Origin: a virus
Length of the DNA stretch: 64,000 bases
Reading direction: 5' to 3' (one strand)
Virus record (IMG/VR): IMGVR_UViG_3300044633_000899
Span: 211,306-275,305 of that record
Part shown: in pieces, positions 26,286 to 33,718 of the stretch
Position numbering within the stretch: the stretch's first letter is position 1
Layout of the letters: the number at the start of each line of letters is the position of its first letter
Position numbers and translations under genes: made by a program
Notes under the pieces: generated by a model
What the model was told of the DNA's origin: nothing
Database searches by the model: none
The model's input: the letters and a program-made list of their open reading frames with translations, nothing else

Positions 26286-27412
26286 TATATTACGTATATT
26301 TGTCTTGGCATCGCCCTAAATTTTAGGGATTTATTTAAATTTTCAGCAAGTAATGCTTCTCTTTCAATTACTTTGTCTGGTTTCAATCTTGTTAATCTTC
26401 CTTCAGCACCAATTAACTCATCAATTAATTTTGTTTTTTCATCTTTCGCTTCAGTTGCAAGTGATGTGTAATCCATTGTTAAGTCACCGTCTGGTGTTTT
26501 TAAGTTACCACTGAATTTTCCACGTACTCTAGAAAGTGTTTCTTTACAGTAAGCAATAAACCATCGTCTAACCCAAATTTGAGAGGGGTTATTTAAGTCC
26601 ACCCAACTCATTTTATCAAATGGTACATCAGAAGGTAATTTAATAATGTCTGGGTTGTCTTTTAAACATTTGTCTCTATCGGCAGGACCAACATCATAAT
26701 ACCAATACCAGACCTTTCCTTTTGTTAGTGTTCCATTACCAAAGTCAAATTTACCACCAGGTGTGTTCATTAAGTGTATCGCTTTTTTACCATCGGGTAA
26801 CGCTGTTACTCTATATGTTAAATCACCTGCGATAATTCTTCTTTGTATGTTTATTTCTTGCATTCTTAATAACATATCAAACGCCGGCATCATAAAATAA
26901 CTTCCGGCCATATTACCCATTTGTGCAAGACCTCCGCCACCACCAAGACCACCTCCGGCACCTAACGCACCAAAAGACCAAGGGTCAAACATTGTATTAT
27001 TTAATGTCGCTGGGGTAAACCATAGTAATTCGTTTAATTCACGATTGGCAGGTATTTCATATATTTGTTGGTTTGGTGCTAATTGAATGTAGTCTTTTTT
27101 TAAGACACTCTCACCGCCTGCTTGTAACCCAACAATTTTTGAGTAAGCATAAGTATATCTTGTTTCATAATCTAAACTTCTTGTCGTAAACGCTTTTGAT
27201 AAAGATTGTGTGTCTAAGTTTAAATTGTTTAATGCAGTCCATTGTGACTCAATTAACCAATCTTGTACATATTGTGAATATTCATCAATTGAGAACTCTA
27301 AAAGTGTATCCATTTGTTCGTCCTCTAACTCAACACTTCTCTGTGGAGCACCTAATAAATGTCTAACTTTTTTATATAAGTTACTTCTTTCTGGTTCGTC
27401 AATTATTCCCAT
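26285..27412 (-). CDS. gp13-like neck (head completion) protein
   Basis: The 375-residue protein begins with VRHLLGAPQRSVELEDEQM followed by a helical DEYSQYVQDWL, and has a late segment WVRRWFIAYCKETLSRVRGK, KFSGNLKTPDGDLTMD and then EKTKLIDELIG. This order (LGAP...V.l.deq, RW...Y.ke...r.r.KFsG...p.G..l) matches T4-like cyanophage gp13 neck proteins as I recall them. A glycine-rich insert (about residues 147-165: GALGAGGGLGGGGGL) is unusual. The protein would close the filled head at the portal vertex. TATTTAT lies 13 nt upstream. Confidence 0.65.
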   Translation of the reverse strand: MGIIDEPERSNLYKKVRHLLGAPQRSVELEDEQMDTLLEFSIDEYSQYVQDWLIESQWTALNNLNLDTQSLSKAFTTRSLDYETRYTYAYSKIVGLQAGGESVLKKDYIQLAPNQQIYEIPANRELNELLWFTPATLNNTMFDPWSFGALGAGGGLGGGGGLAQMGNMAGSYFMMPAFDMLLRMQEINIQRRIIAGDLTYRVTALPDGKKAIHLMNTPGGKFDFGNGTLTKGKVWYWYYDVGPADRDKCLKDNPDIIKLPSDVPFDKMSWVDLNNPSQIWVRRWFIAYCKETLSRVRGKFSGNLKTPDGDLTMDYTSLATEAKDEKTKLIDELIGAEGRLTRLKPDKVIEREALLAENLNKSLKFRAMPRQIYVI

Positions 27413-27425
27413 AGTGATTTTTTAT

Positions 27426-27432
27426 ATAAATA
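27426..27432 (-). promoter_or_regulatory. TATTTAT motif before neck gene
   Basis: On the minus strand TATTTATATAAAA ends 13 nt before the ATG at 27412. Confidence 0.6.
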
Positions 27433-27448
27433 TCAACAAGTTTAAATT

Positions 27449-27895
27449 TTAACCGATTACCATTAATTTTGGGTTGTAGTTTCTAACTGGGTTTGCGTCA
27501 CTTATGTTAAACGTTTTGTCTAACCACACTTTTATAATTGATTCTGTTTGTTCTGGTGTTAATTTAAAAAAATTTTCTAACACCATCCAAAATTCAGAAT
27601 TGTTAATAAACATTTTTTTTGTCAATAGATTAAAAACTATCAAATTGTCATTTGGTTTTTTGCGAAACAACATTAAATTAGATGATGTTTTACTTATAAC
27701 CGTTTCTAAATCGTTATACAAATTTAAAAACTCAAACGGATTGTTGTCAAACCCTTTTGATATGATTGTGTCAATACTATTAAAATATATTAATTTATTC
27801 CACCCCTCATTTTTAATCTTATTTTGGATGATTTCTTTTTCACTTAAAGATTCATTTAATCTTTTGTACTGACTTTCGGATATAATAATTTTCAT
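27449..27895 (-). CDS. Paralogue-array protein A (divergent member)
   Basis: This 148-residue protein is the most diverged member of a six-copy family. It starts MKIIISESQYKRLNE, like the others, then has a helical middle (FEFLNLYNDLETV), a beta section (NLIVFNLLTKKMFINNSEF), the VLENFFKL helix and a unique tail. The leader ends in LNE, close to the L/I-x-E sites cut by T4-type prohead protease. The function is unknown; it may be an internal head protein (see findings). TATTTAT lies 4 nt upstream. Confidence 0.6.
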   Translation of the reverse strand: MKIIISESQYKRLNESLSEKEIIQNKIKNEGWNKLIYFNSIDTIISKGFDNNPFEFLNLYNDLETVISKTSSNLMLFRKKPNDNLIVFNLLTKKMFINNSEFWMVLENFFKLTPEQTESIIKVWLDKTFNISDANPVRNYNPKLMVIG

Positions 27896-27899
27896 ATTG

Positions 27900-27906
27900 A
27901 TAAATA
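27900..27906 (-). promoter_or_regulatory. TATTTAT motif, 4 nt before ATG
   Basis: Minus strand TATTTATCAATATG: the motif ends 4 nt before the start at 27895. An identical context precedes four of the five other array genes or a close variant of it. Confidence 0.6.
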
Positions 27907-27916
27907 TTCTATTTTT

Positions 27917-28366
27917 TCAATTTGTAGACCTCATCCAATTGTCATCAACACCAATTATCAATGGTATGACATCCCTTAAATTGTGGGTCAACCATTTCTG
28001 TATAAGTTTCTGTATATTAGTGTAGTTAAGACCAAAGTTACCTTCCAAAACTGACCAAATTTCATTATAATTAATATAAACCTCATCACTTTCTCTATCG
28101 TGAATGATAAAATTATGACCTTTTTTAAAACGATATAATGTCCAATATTCTTCTTCTTCACTCTGAACCGATTCCAGATCATTAAATAAGTTTAAGAAAT
28201 CCATTGGTTCTTTAATGTCAAAAATTTCAAGAGTTTTATCCAAGGACCCAACAATCTTTGTTACAGATTCAAAACCAACCTTTTTTATTAAACCCAATAA
28301 TTTTTCTTTTAAAGAAACGTTTTCTTTAATTAGTTTGTATTGACTTTCGGTGATGATAATTTTCAT
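27917..28366 (-). CDS. Paralogue-array protein B
   Basis: The 149-residue protein has the leader MKIIITESQYKLIKE, then NVSLKEKLLGLIKKVGFES and the conserved body (GSLDKTLEIFDIKEPMDFL, LFNDLESVQSEEE, YRFKKGHNFIIHDR, EIWSVLEGNFGL). The final 20 residues are unlike those of its sisters. It is nearly identical to protein C in the first 75 residues. No known domain is recognised. Small size, a private promoter and the leader suggest a virion-packaged protein; this is an inference. Confidence 0.65.
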   Translation of the reverse strand: MKIIITESQYKLIKENVSLKEKLLGLIKKVGFESVTKIVGSLDKTLEIFDIKEPMDFLNLFNDLESVQSEEEEYWTLYRFKKGHNFIIHDRESDEVYINYNEIWSVLEGNFGLNYTNIQKLIQKWLTHNLRDVIPLIIGVDDNWMRSTN

Positions 28367-28370
28367 ATTG

Positions 28371-28377
28371 ATAAATA
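28371..28377 (-). promoter_or_regulatory. TATTTAT motif, 4 nt before ATG
   Basis: Minus strand TATTTATCAATATG before the start at 28366, the same geometry as the other array genes. Confidence 0.6.
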
Positions 28378-28402
28378 TTCTAATTTTTTTAAATTGTAGA
28401 TA

Positions 28403-28852
28403 TCATTCAATTTTTCCAATTACTTCCGTGCTGTTTGCGTAGATTCTGACTCCCCTTAAATTGTAGACCTCACCCAACCATATCTCTATAATTTTCTGTC
28501 TTTCAGAAAATTTAAGACCAAATTTATCTTCCAATACTGACCAAATTTCATCAGAATTGATATAAACAGAATCATTTTTTCTATCGTAAACCATAAAGTT
28601 ATGACCTTTTCTATAACGATACAATGTCCAATTTTCATCTTCCTCACTCTGAACCGATTCCAAATCATTAAATAAATTTAAGAAATCCATCGGTTCTTTG
28701 ACATCAAAGATTTCAAATGTTTTATCCAAAGATCCAACAATCTTTGTTACAGATTTAAAACCAACTTTTTTTATTAAACCCAACAATTTTTCCTTTAAAG
28801 AAACGTTTTCTTTGATTAGTTTGTATTGACTTTCGGATATAATAATTTTCAT
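28403..28852 (-). CDS. Paralogue-array protein C
   Basis: The 149-residue member has leader MKIIISESQYKLIKE and the conserved body (KIVGSLDKTFEIFDVKEPM, ESVQSEEDENWTLYRYRKG, SDEIWSVLEDKFGL, WLGEVYNLRGV), ending in its own short tail. It is closest to proteins B and F. Acidic and aromatic residues are conserved across the family (EPMDFL, NDL, W.L.R..K). The function is unknown. Confidence 0.65.
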   Translation of the reverse strand: MKIIISESQYKLIKENVSLKEKLLGLIKKVGFKSVTKIVGSLDKTFEIFDVKEPMDFLNLFNDLESVQSEEDENWTLYRYRKGHNFMVYDRKNDSVYINSDEIWSVLEDKFGLKFSERQKIIEIWLGEVYNLRGVRIYANSTEVIGKIE

Positions 28853-28856
28853 ATTG

Positions 28857-28863
28857 ATAAATA
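28857..28863 (-). promoter_or_regulatory. TATTTAT motif, 4 nt before ATG
   Basis: Minus strand TATTTATCAATATG before the start at 28852. Confidence 0.6.
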
Positions 28864-28887
28864 TTCTAATTTTTTAAATTGTAGACC

Positions 28888-30411
28888 TCATCCAGTAAAG
28901 AAATCCATTGGCATAAATACAAATTTAGGTGTGACTCCCCTTAAATTGTAGACCTCATCCAACCACCTCTCTGTAAGTTTTTGTATTTCAGAGTAGTTAA
29001 GACCAAATTTATCTTCCAAAACTGACCAAATTTCATCATAATTGATATAAACATAATCCTTTTTTCTATCGTAAATCATTATATTATGATCTTTTTTATA
29101 ACGAAATAATATCCAATTTTCTTTTTCTTCAGATTGGGTACCTTTCAAATCATTAAATAGATGTAAGAAATCCATCGGTTCTTTAATGTCAAAAATTTTA
29201 AATAAATTATCCAAGGATCCAACAATTTTTGTTACAGATTCAAAACCAACTTTTTTGATTAAACCCAATAATTTTTCTTTTAAAGATATTGATTCATTTA
29301 ATGGTTTTTTATTATCCTCTTTTTTTGTTTTTGAGATATATAAATCATTAACAAATTCCCAATTAACACAATTCCAAAAGTTTTTAATATATTCGTCACG
29401 TTTATTTTGATATTTTAAATAATACGCGTGTTCCCAGACATCCAACCCCAACAATGGATAACCACCATCTTTAATGATATTCATTAATGGATTATCTTGA
29501 TTTGGTGTGGACATAATTTTAAGTCTATTTGTTTTTGTTAAGACAAGCCAAACCCAACCAGAACCAAATCTATCTTTTGCAATTTGGTTAAACTCATCTT
29601 TCATCTTTTTTATATTACCATATTGTTTGGTAATTTTATCAAAAATTTCACCCTTTGGTATTTGTTTCTTTGGTGACAACATCTTCCAAAACAAAGCGTG
29701 GTTAAAAGCACCCCCAGCGTTGTTTCGTACTTTCTCATCAAATTTACTAATTGATTTTATAATATCTTCTAATTCAAGATCTTTATGTTTTTTTTCAGAT
29801 AAAGCATCATTTAATTTTTTAACATAACCTTTATAATGTTTGTTGTAATGAATATCCATCGTTTTTGGATCAACAAATTGTTTTAATGCGGAATATGAAT
29901 ATGGTAATTTTTCAATACCAATTTTTTTCATTTCCATAATAAACTCTTCTTTGATGTTTTCTTTTTCCGTTAAGAGAATTTGTTCTGAGATAAGATTAAT
30001 TTTATTAACTATTTTTTCTGAACACTCAAAAACCAATTGATTATAATCTGGGTATTCTTTTTCAAACATTTTTATTAATCTACCAGCAAAAGCGTTTGCC
30101 TCATCTTCATTTTGACCACCAATATCTGGTCCTCGTTCTCTACCTAAAGAAAAACGTTGGTGTGCGTGAACCCACTCGTGAGCCAAGGTTCTCATAATGT
30201 CACGATTTAATCTATTTTTTGATAAAATTTTTAATGTACCGTCCATACTCTGACTACCAGTTGACATTTGACCCATTTTATCACCCAAAAACAAAATTGT
30301 TAAATCTTGATTAACAGGATAATGATTACCTAAAAACTTGATAAAATCATTGTACATTTTTTTATCGTTAGCATCAAGTCCAGAATCATTATGTTTAATT
30401 GTGATTTTCAT
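28888..30411 (-). CDS. Fusion: zincin metallopeptidase, Mn-type superoxide dismutase, array paralogue domain
   Basis: This 507-residue protein has three parts. Residues 1-125 hold a zincin: LAHEWVHAHQ gives H78, E79 and H82 (HExxH), and NEDEANAFA gives a likely third ligand, E104, as in gluzincins of the ImmA/IrrE type. Residues about 165-360 are a complete Fe/Mn superoxide dismutase: KLPYSYSALKQFV, MDIHYNKH (H188), NNAGGAFNHALFW (H238), FGSGWVWLVL, NQDNPLM and LGLDVWEHAYYLKYQN (D324, H328). All four metal ligands are kept, and GG..NH with NQDNPL point to Mn. Residues about 372-507 (LNESISLKEKLLGLIKKVG onward) are a paralogue of the flanking array proteins. SOD converts superoxide to H2O2 and O2. 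TATTTAT lies 4 nt before the ATG. The combination is not known to me in any phage. Confidence 0.85.
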   Translation of the reverse strand: MKITIKHNDSGLDANDKKMYNDFIKFLGNHYPVNQDLTILFLGDKMGQMSTGSQSMDGTLKILSKNRLNRDIMRTLAHEWVHAHQRFSLGRERGPDIGGQNEDEANAFAGRLIKMFEKEYPDYNQLVFECSEKIVNKINLISEQILLTEKENIKEEFIMEMKKIGIEKLPYSYSALKQFVDPKTMDIHYNKHYKGYVKKLNDALSEKKHKDLELEDIIKSISKFDEKVRNNAGGAFNHALFWKMLSPKKQIPKGEIFDKITKQYGNIKKMKDEFNQIAKDRFGSGWVWLVLTKTNRLKIMSTPNQDNPLMNIIKDGGYPLLGLDVWEHAYYLKYQNKRDEYIKNFWNCVNWEFVNDLYISKTKKEDNKKPLNESISLKEKLLGLIKKVGFESVTKIVGSLDNLFKIFDIKEPMDFLHLFNDLKGTQSEEKENWILFRYKKDHNIMIYDRKKDYVYINYDEIWSVLEDKFGLNYSEIQKLTERWLDEVYNLRGVTPKFVFMPMDFFTG

Positions 30412-30415
30412 AATT

Positions 30416-30422
30416 ATAAATA
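30416..30422 (-). promoter_or_regulatory. TATTTAT motif, 4 nt before ATG
   Basis: Minus strand TATTTATAATTATG: the spacer length is the same as for the array genes although the spacer bases differ, so the geometry is not just a copied leader. Confidence 0.6.
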
Positions 30423-30448
30423 TCTAATGATTGTAAAATATAGTTTTA

Positions 30449-30895
30449 TTAAATCATAGATATCATCCAATCCCAATTCTGAAAGTTCTCAAAAACCCAA
30501 GTCGGTCTGGTTCTCTTTAAATTGTAGGTATCATCCAACCAATCCTTAATAAGGTTACTTATATCATAATAGTTTGTTAAATGTTTCTGTTCTAAAACTG
30601 ACCAAATGTCACCATAATTGATATAAACAGCATCACTTCTTCTGTCGTGAATCATAATGTTATAACCTTTTTTATAACGATATAATGTCCAAGATGGTCT
30701 TTCCTCACTCTGAATTACATCCAATTCATTAAATAAATTTAAGAAATCCATCGGTTCTTTGATATCCAAAATTTCAAGTGTTTTATCCAAGGATCCAACA
30801 ATTTTTGTTGTGGACTTAAAACCAATTTTTTTAACTAAACCTAGTAATTTTTCTTTAATCGATTTATATTGATTTTCGGTTATAATAATTTTCAT
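30449..30895 (-). CDS. Paralogue-array protein E (short leader)
   Basis: The 148-residue member has a compressed N-terminus: MKIIITENQYKSIKE runs directly into KLLGLVKKIGFKS, lacking the NVSLKEK bridge of its sisters. The body is conserved (GSLDKTLEILDIKEPMDFL, YRYKKGYNIMIHDR, DIWSVLEQ) and the tail (PTWVFENFQNWDWMISMI) is unique and rich in Trp. The deletion keeps the I-x-E motif, which fits a role of that motif in processing. Confidence 0.65.
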   Translation of the reverse strand: MKIIITENQYKSIKEKLLGLVKKIGFKSTTKIVGSLDKTLEILDIKEPMDFLNLFNELDVIQSEERPSWTLYRYKKGYNIMIHDRRSDAVYINYGDIWSVLEQKHLTNYYDISNLIKDWLDDTYNLKRTRPTWVFENFQNWDWMISMI

Positions 30896-30899
30896 ATTG

Positions 30900-30906
30900 A
30901 TAAATA
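30900..30906 (-). promoter_or_regulatory. TATTTAT motif, 4 nt before ATG
   Basis: Minus strand TATTTATCAATATG before the start at 30895. Confidence 0.6.
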
Positions 30907-30916
30907 TTTCACTTTT

Positions 30917-31366
30917 TTAAATTGTGGTGTTGTGTATACCAACAATATGGTTATACGTTGTGATTCCCTTTAAATCATAGACCTCATCCAACCACGTTTC
31001 TACAAGGGTTGTAATGTCACCAAAGTTAATATCAAAATTATCTTCCAAAATTGTCCATATTTCGTCATAATTAATGAAAACATATTTAATTTTTCTATCG
31101 TAAATCATAAAATTATGACCTTTTTTATATCTATACAATACCCAATTTGGTTCTTCTTCACTCTGAACAACATCCAAATCATTAAATAAGTTCAAGAAAT
31201 CCATTGGTTCTTTAATATCAAAGATATCAAAAGTTTTATCCAAAGACCCAACAACTCTTATCGTTGATTCAAATCCAACCTTTTTGATTAAACTCAATAA
31301 TTTTTCTTTTAAAGAAACGTTTTCTTTGATTAGTTTGTATTGACTTTCGGTTATTATTATTCGCAT
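30917..31366 (-). CDS. Paralogue-array protein F
   Basis: The 149-residue member starts MRIIITESQYKLIKE. The body follows the family (VGSLDKTFDIFDIKEPMDF, LDVVQSEEEPNWVLYRYKK, FINYDEIWTILEDNF, WLDEVYDLKGI) with a unique 15-residue tail. It is the first gene of the array in transcription order, next to the SNF2 gene. The function is unknown. Confidence 0.65.
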   Translation of the reverse strand: MRIIITESQYKLIKENVSLKEKLLSLIKKVGFESTIRVVGSLDKTFDIFDIKEPMDFLNLFNDLDVVQSEEEPNWVLYRYKKGHNFMIYDRKIKYVFINYDEIWTILEDNFDINFGDITTLVETWLDEVYDLKGITTYNHIVGIHNTTI

Positions 31367-31370
31367 AATA

Positions 31371-31377
31371 ATAAATA
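31371..31377 (-). promoter_or_regulatory. TATTTAT motif, 4 nt before ATG
   Basis: Minus strand TATTTATTATTATG before the start at 31366. It lies immediately before the stop codon of the upstream SNF2 gene. Confidence 0.6.
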
Positions 31378-33135
31378 TTACATTTTTTGATTAATTGATT
31401 TTAAAATTTCTTCAACGGTATCACCAGGGTCTGAACTAACATCACCCATAACAGTACCAATTATTTTTTTCTTATTGTTTAATATGTCATAAATAGCACC
31501 CTCAATTGTGTTGATAAACAAAGGATAATAAACCAATACATTATTTTTTTGACCATATCTGTACGCCCTATCTTCGGCTTGTGCGTGTTCCGCTGGGACA
31601 AAAGATAAGTCATTCATTATTACCGCTTCAGCCTTTGTTAGTGTTAAACCAACCCCCGCCGCTTTTAGATTTCCAACAAATACTTTTATCTTGTCGTTTT
31701 CTTGAAACTGGTCAACAGCATATTGTCTTTGTGTTTTATTACAACTACCATCCAAATAGACAGATTGTTTACCGAAGTGATTATGAATCATTTGTAACGT
31801 TTCCGTAAAGTTTGTAAAAATAATAACTTTCTTATCTTGATCAATTATATTTTGGGCAAATTCAATTGTTTCTTTAACCTTTTCATTAGCAATCAATTTT
31901 CTAATTTGCATAAGTTTTGAAAATTGTACCGTTAACGACGACGACCCTTCTTCTTTATCCAACCACACATAATATTCACCCATAAGGTCTTTATACTCTT
32001 TTGATGTTGTTTTTAAATAAATTGGTGTTATTATCTTATCTGGTAAATCTAAAACCTCATCTTTTAACCTACGAAGAATTTGACCCGAAGTTCTTTCCCT
32101 TAGTTCTTCCAAGTTTGATGCACCATTAACATTCCAAACCTTTCTATTGCCAGCCCTAAATTGATAACCTTCACAATAACGAATAGCATATGCCATCCAG
32201 TTTTGTGCAACAGGACTTTCAATCAAGTTTAATAAATTATAATAATTGATTGGTCTGTTTGTCATTGGTGTTCCCGTTAATAACCACAAATATTTGGCCT
32301 TTTTTGTAAAACTATTAATTATTTTTGTTCTGGCCGCCTGACTATTACTTACCATATGTGCCTCATCCAATATGATCAAATCAAAATTAATTTGACCTAT
32401 AACCGAATCGTGGGGGTTTTTAATGTCATAAAAATTTTTTAAGATGTCATAATTAACAATTACAATGTCGTGTTCCGTTGAGAATTTTTTACCTTCCGCA
32501 ATAAAAACAGATTTATCTGAATATATTGCAATCTCTCGTTGCCAATTTATTTTAAGAGACGCGGGACAAACAACTAAAATCTTTTTCGCTTTGGTCTCAA
32601 GTGCTGCAATAATTGTGGAGCATGACTTGCCAACGCCCATGTCATCCGCCAAAATAAACCTTTTTGACCCCACCAATTTCTCAATCGCTTCTTTTTGATG
32701 TGGTAATGGGGGTCTGTTGTCATACTTTGAGTAATCAACCTCAACCTTTTCAATTGTATGTGATTTTATTAATGATGATTTTGGAATCCAAAATTCGGAT
32801 AATTGATCCTTCTCAAAGAACTTACCCCAAATATGGTAGGACTTATCTTTTTCAACTAATAATTTCTCAATGTAAATTTGTTTTGGTGTTTCAAGAAAAT
32901 ACCTTTCTTTAGCGAATTTTTCAGCAAAATACGTATCAAGGTCAACCCACTTTCTAGCGACTTTTGGGTTCGTACTATAATAATTTACAATATATTCCGC
33001 TTGAGTTCTAGTTGGGTAAAACTTTTTATTTGTTTGTTTTTTGACTTTCATATATAATATATGATTGTTCGCACCATCATATGTGTCCAATAATTCTAAA
33101 GCCTTATGTTCTATTAGTTGTTTTTGATTTTCCAA
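31378..33135 (-). CDS. SNF2-family helicase/ATPase
   Basis: The 585-residue protein has the SF2 motifs of Snf2 ATPases: Walker A ILADDMGVGKSCST (about 162-174), LDEAHMVSNSQAARTK (DEAH, about 255), LTGTPMTNRPINYYNLL, an IFTNFTE motif, LKAAGVGLTLTKAEAVI and QAEDRAYRYGQ (motif VI). An N-terminal domain of about 135 residues (TNKKFYPTRTQAEYIVNYY) precedes the motor. Such phage enzymes remodel recombination or replication intermediates, a role held by UvsW in T4. The start is TTG; TATTTAT lies 12 nt upstream, and the next Met (residue 29) would leave a long leader. Homology is clear, the exact role is not. Confidence 0.85.
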   Translation of the reverse strand: MENQKQLIEHKALELLDTYDGANNHILYMKVKKQTNKKFYPTRTQAEYIVNYYSTNPKVARKWVDLDTYFAEKFAKERYFLETPKQIYIEKLLVEKDKSYHIWGKFFEKDQLSEFWIPKSSLIKSHTIEKVEVDYSKYDNRPPLPHQKEAIEKLVGSKRFILADDMGVGKSCSTIIAALETKAKKILVVCPASLKINWQREIAIYSDKSVFIAEGKKFSTEHDIVIVNYDILKNFYDIKNPHDSVIGQINFDLIILDEAHMVSNSQAARTKIINSFTKKAKYLWLLTGTPMTNRPINYYNLLNLIESPVAQNWMAYAIRYCEGYQFRAGNRKVWNVNGASNLEELRERTSGQILRRLKDEVLDLPDKIITPIYLKTTSKEYKDLMGEYYVWLDKEEGSSSLTVQFSKLMQIRKLIANEKVKETIEFAQNIIDQDKKVIIFTNFTETLQMIHNHFGKQSVYLDGSCNKTQRQYAVDQFQENDKIKVFVGNLKAAGVGLTLTKAEAVIMNDLSFVPAEHAQAEDRAYRYGQKNNVLVYYPLFINTIEGAIYDILNNKKKIIGTVMGDVSSDPGDTVEEILKSINQKM

Positions 33136-33147
33136 AATTACCCGTTA

Positions 33148-33154
33148 ATAAATA
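33148..33154 (-). promoter_or_regulatory. TATTTAT motif before SNF2 gene
   Basis: Minus strand TATTTATTAACGGG ends 12 nt before the TTG start at 33135. It forms a divergent pair with the plus-strand motif at 33174. Confidence 0.5.
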
Positions 33155-33173
33155 AAAATAATTATAAATTTGA

Positions 33174-33180
33174 TATTTAT
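33174..33180 (+). promoter_or_regulatory. TATTTATAAATA, putative promoter
   Basis: The motif lies 19 nt before the ATG at 33200, starting the neck/tail-completion gene pair, and is palindromic like the copy at 8645. Confidence 0.6.
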
Positions 33181-33199
33181 AAATACAAAACAATTTAAA

Positions 33200-33715
33200 A
33201 TGAATACACCAAGAGTTCCAATAACAAGATTAGGTAAGTTTTTTGGCTCAAATGATTTTGATTTAGAGGTCTCACTTTCCGAGGAATGGTTGATTGGCGA
33301 TATGAATTACACTTGTGTGTTGTACCGTGTTGATAAAACCAAAACCAAAACTGACGATGTTTACGGTGAAACGGTACCTGATGGTATTAAGTTTTTACCC
33401 CCAGTTGAGTTTAACGCACAGGTTACAATTGCGTCACCAGAAAATAAACTTATGGGTTCAACAAAATTAGATCAACTTGAACCTGGTAATATAACTGTTT
33501 CGGTATTTTTAAAGACTTTGGACGATCTTAATATTGATATTGAGTTTGGTGATTATATTGGGTATTACGACACAGAAAGTTTTGTAAGATATTATACCGT
33601 TGTTAACGATGGTCGTATAACGTCTGATACAAAACATACATATAAAGGATATCGTCCTTTTTATAGAACAATAACTGGAGCACCTGTTGGTCCTAACGAA
33701 TTTAGGGGTTTATAA
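33200..33715 (+). CDS. Putative neck / head-tail connector protein
   Basis: The product has 171 residues from the ATG at 33200 (MNTPRVPITRLG). An upstream TTG at 33170 lies before the promoter motif and is rejected. Beta-rich content includes NYTCVLYRV, DDVYGETVPDGIKFLPPVE and FGDYIGYYDTESFVRYYTV. Small proteins with a VYGE..P...F.P layout occur as neck or head-closure proteins, and the next gene is gp15-like, so a gp14-position connector is likely. The family is not firmly identified. Confidence 0.5.
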   Translation: MNTPRVPITRLGKFFGSNDFDLEVSLSEEWLIGDMNYTCVLYRVDKTKTKTDDVYGETVPDGIKFLPPVEFNAQVTIASPENKLMGSTKLDQLEPGNITVSVFLKTLDDLNIDIEFGDYIGYYDTESFVRYYTVVNDGRITSDTKHTYKGYRPFYRTITGAPVGPNEFRGL

Positions 33716-33718
33716 TTT

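Noticed and set aside
33170-33199. TTG start for the neck/connector gene
   Set aside because: It lies upstream of the TATTTAT motif; ATG 33200 has an A-rich leader and normal spacing.
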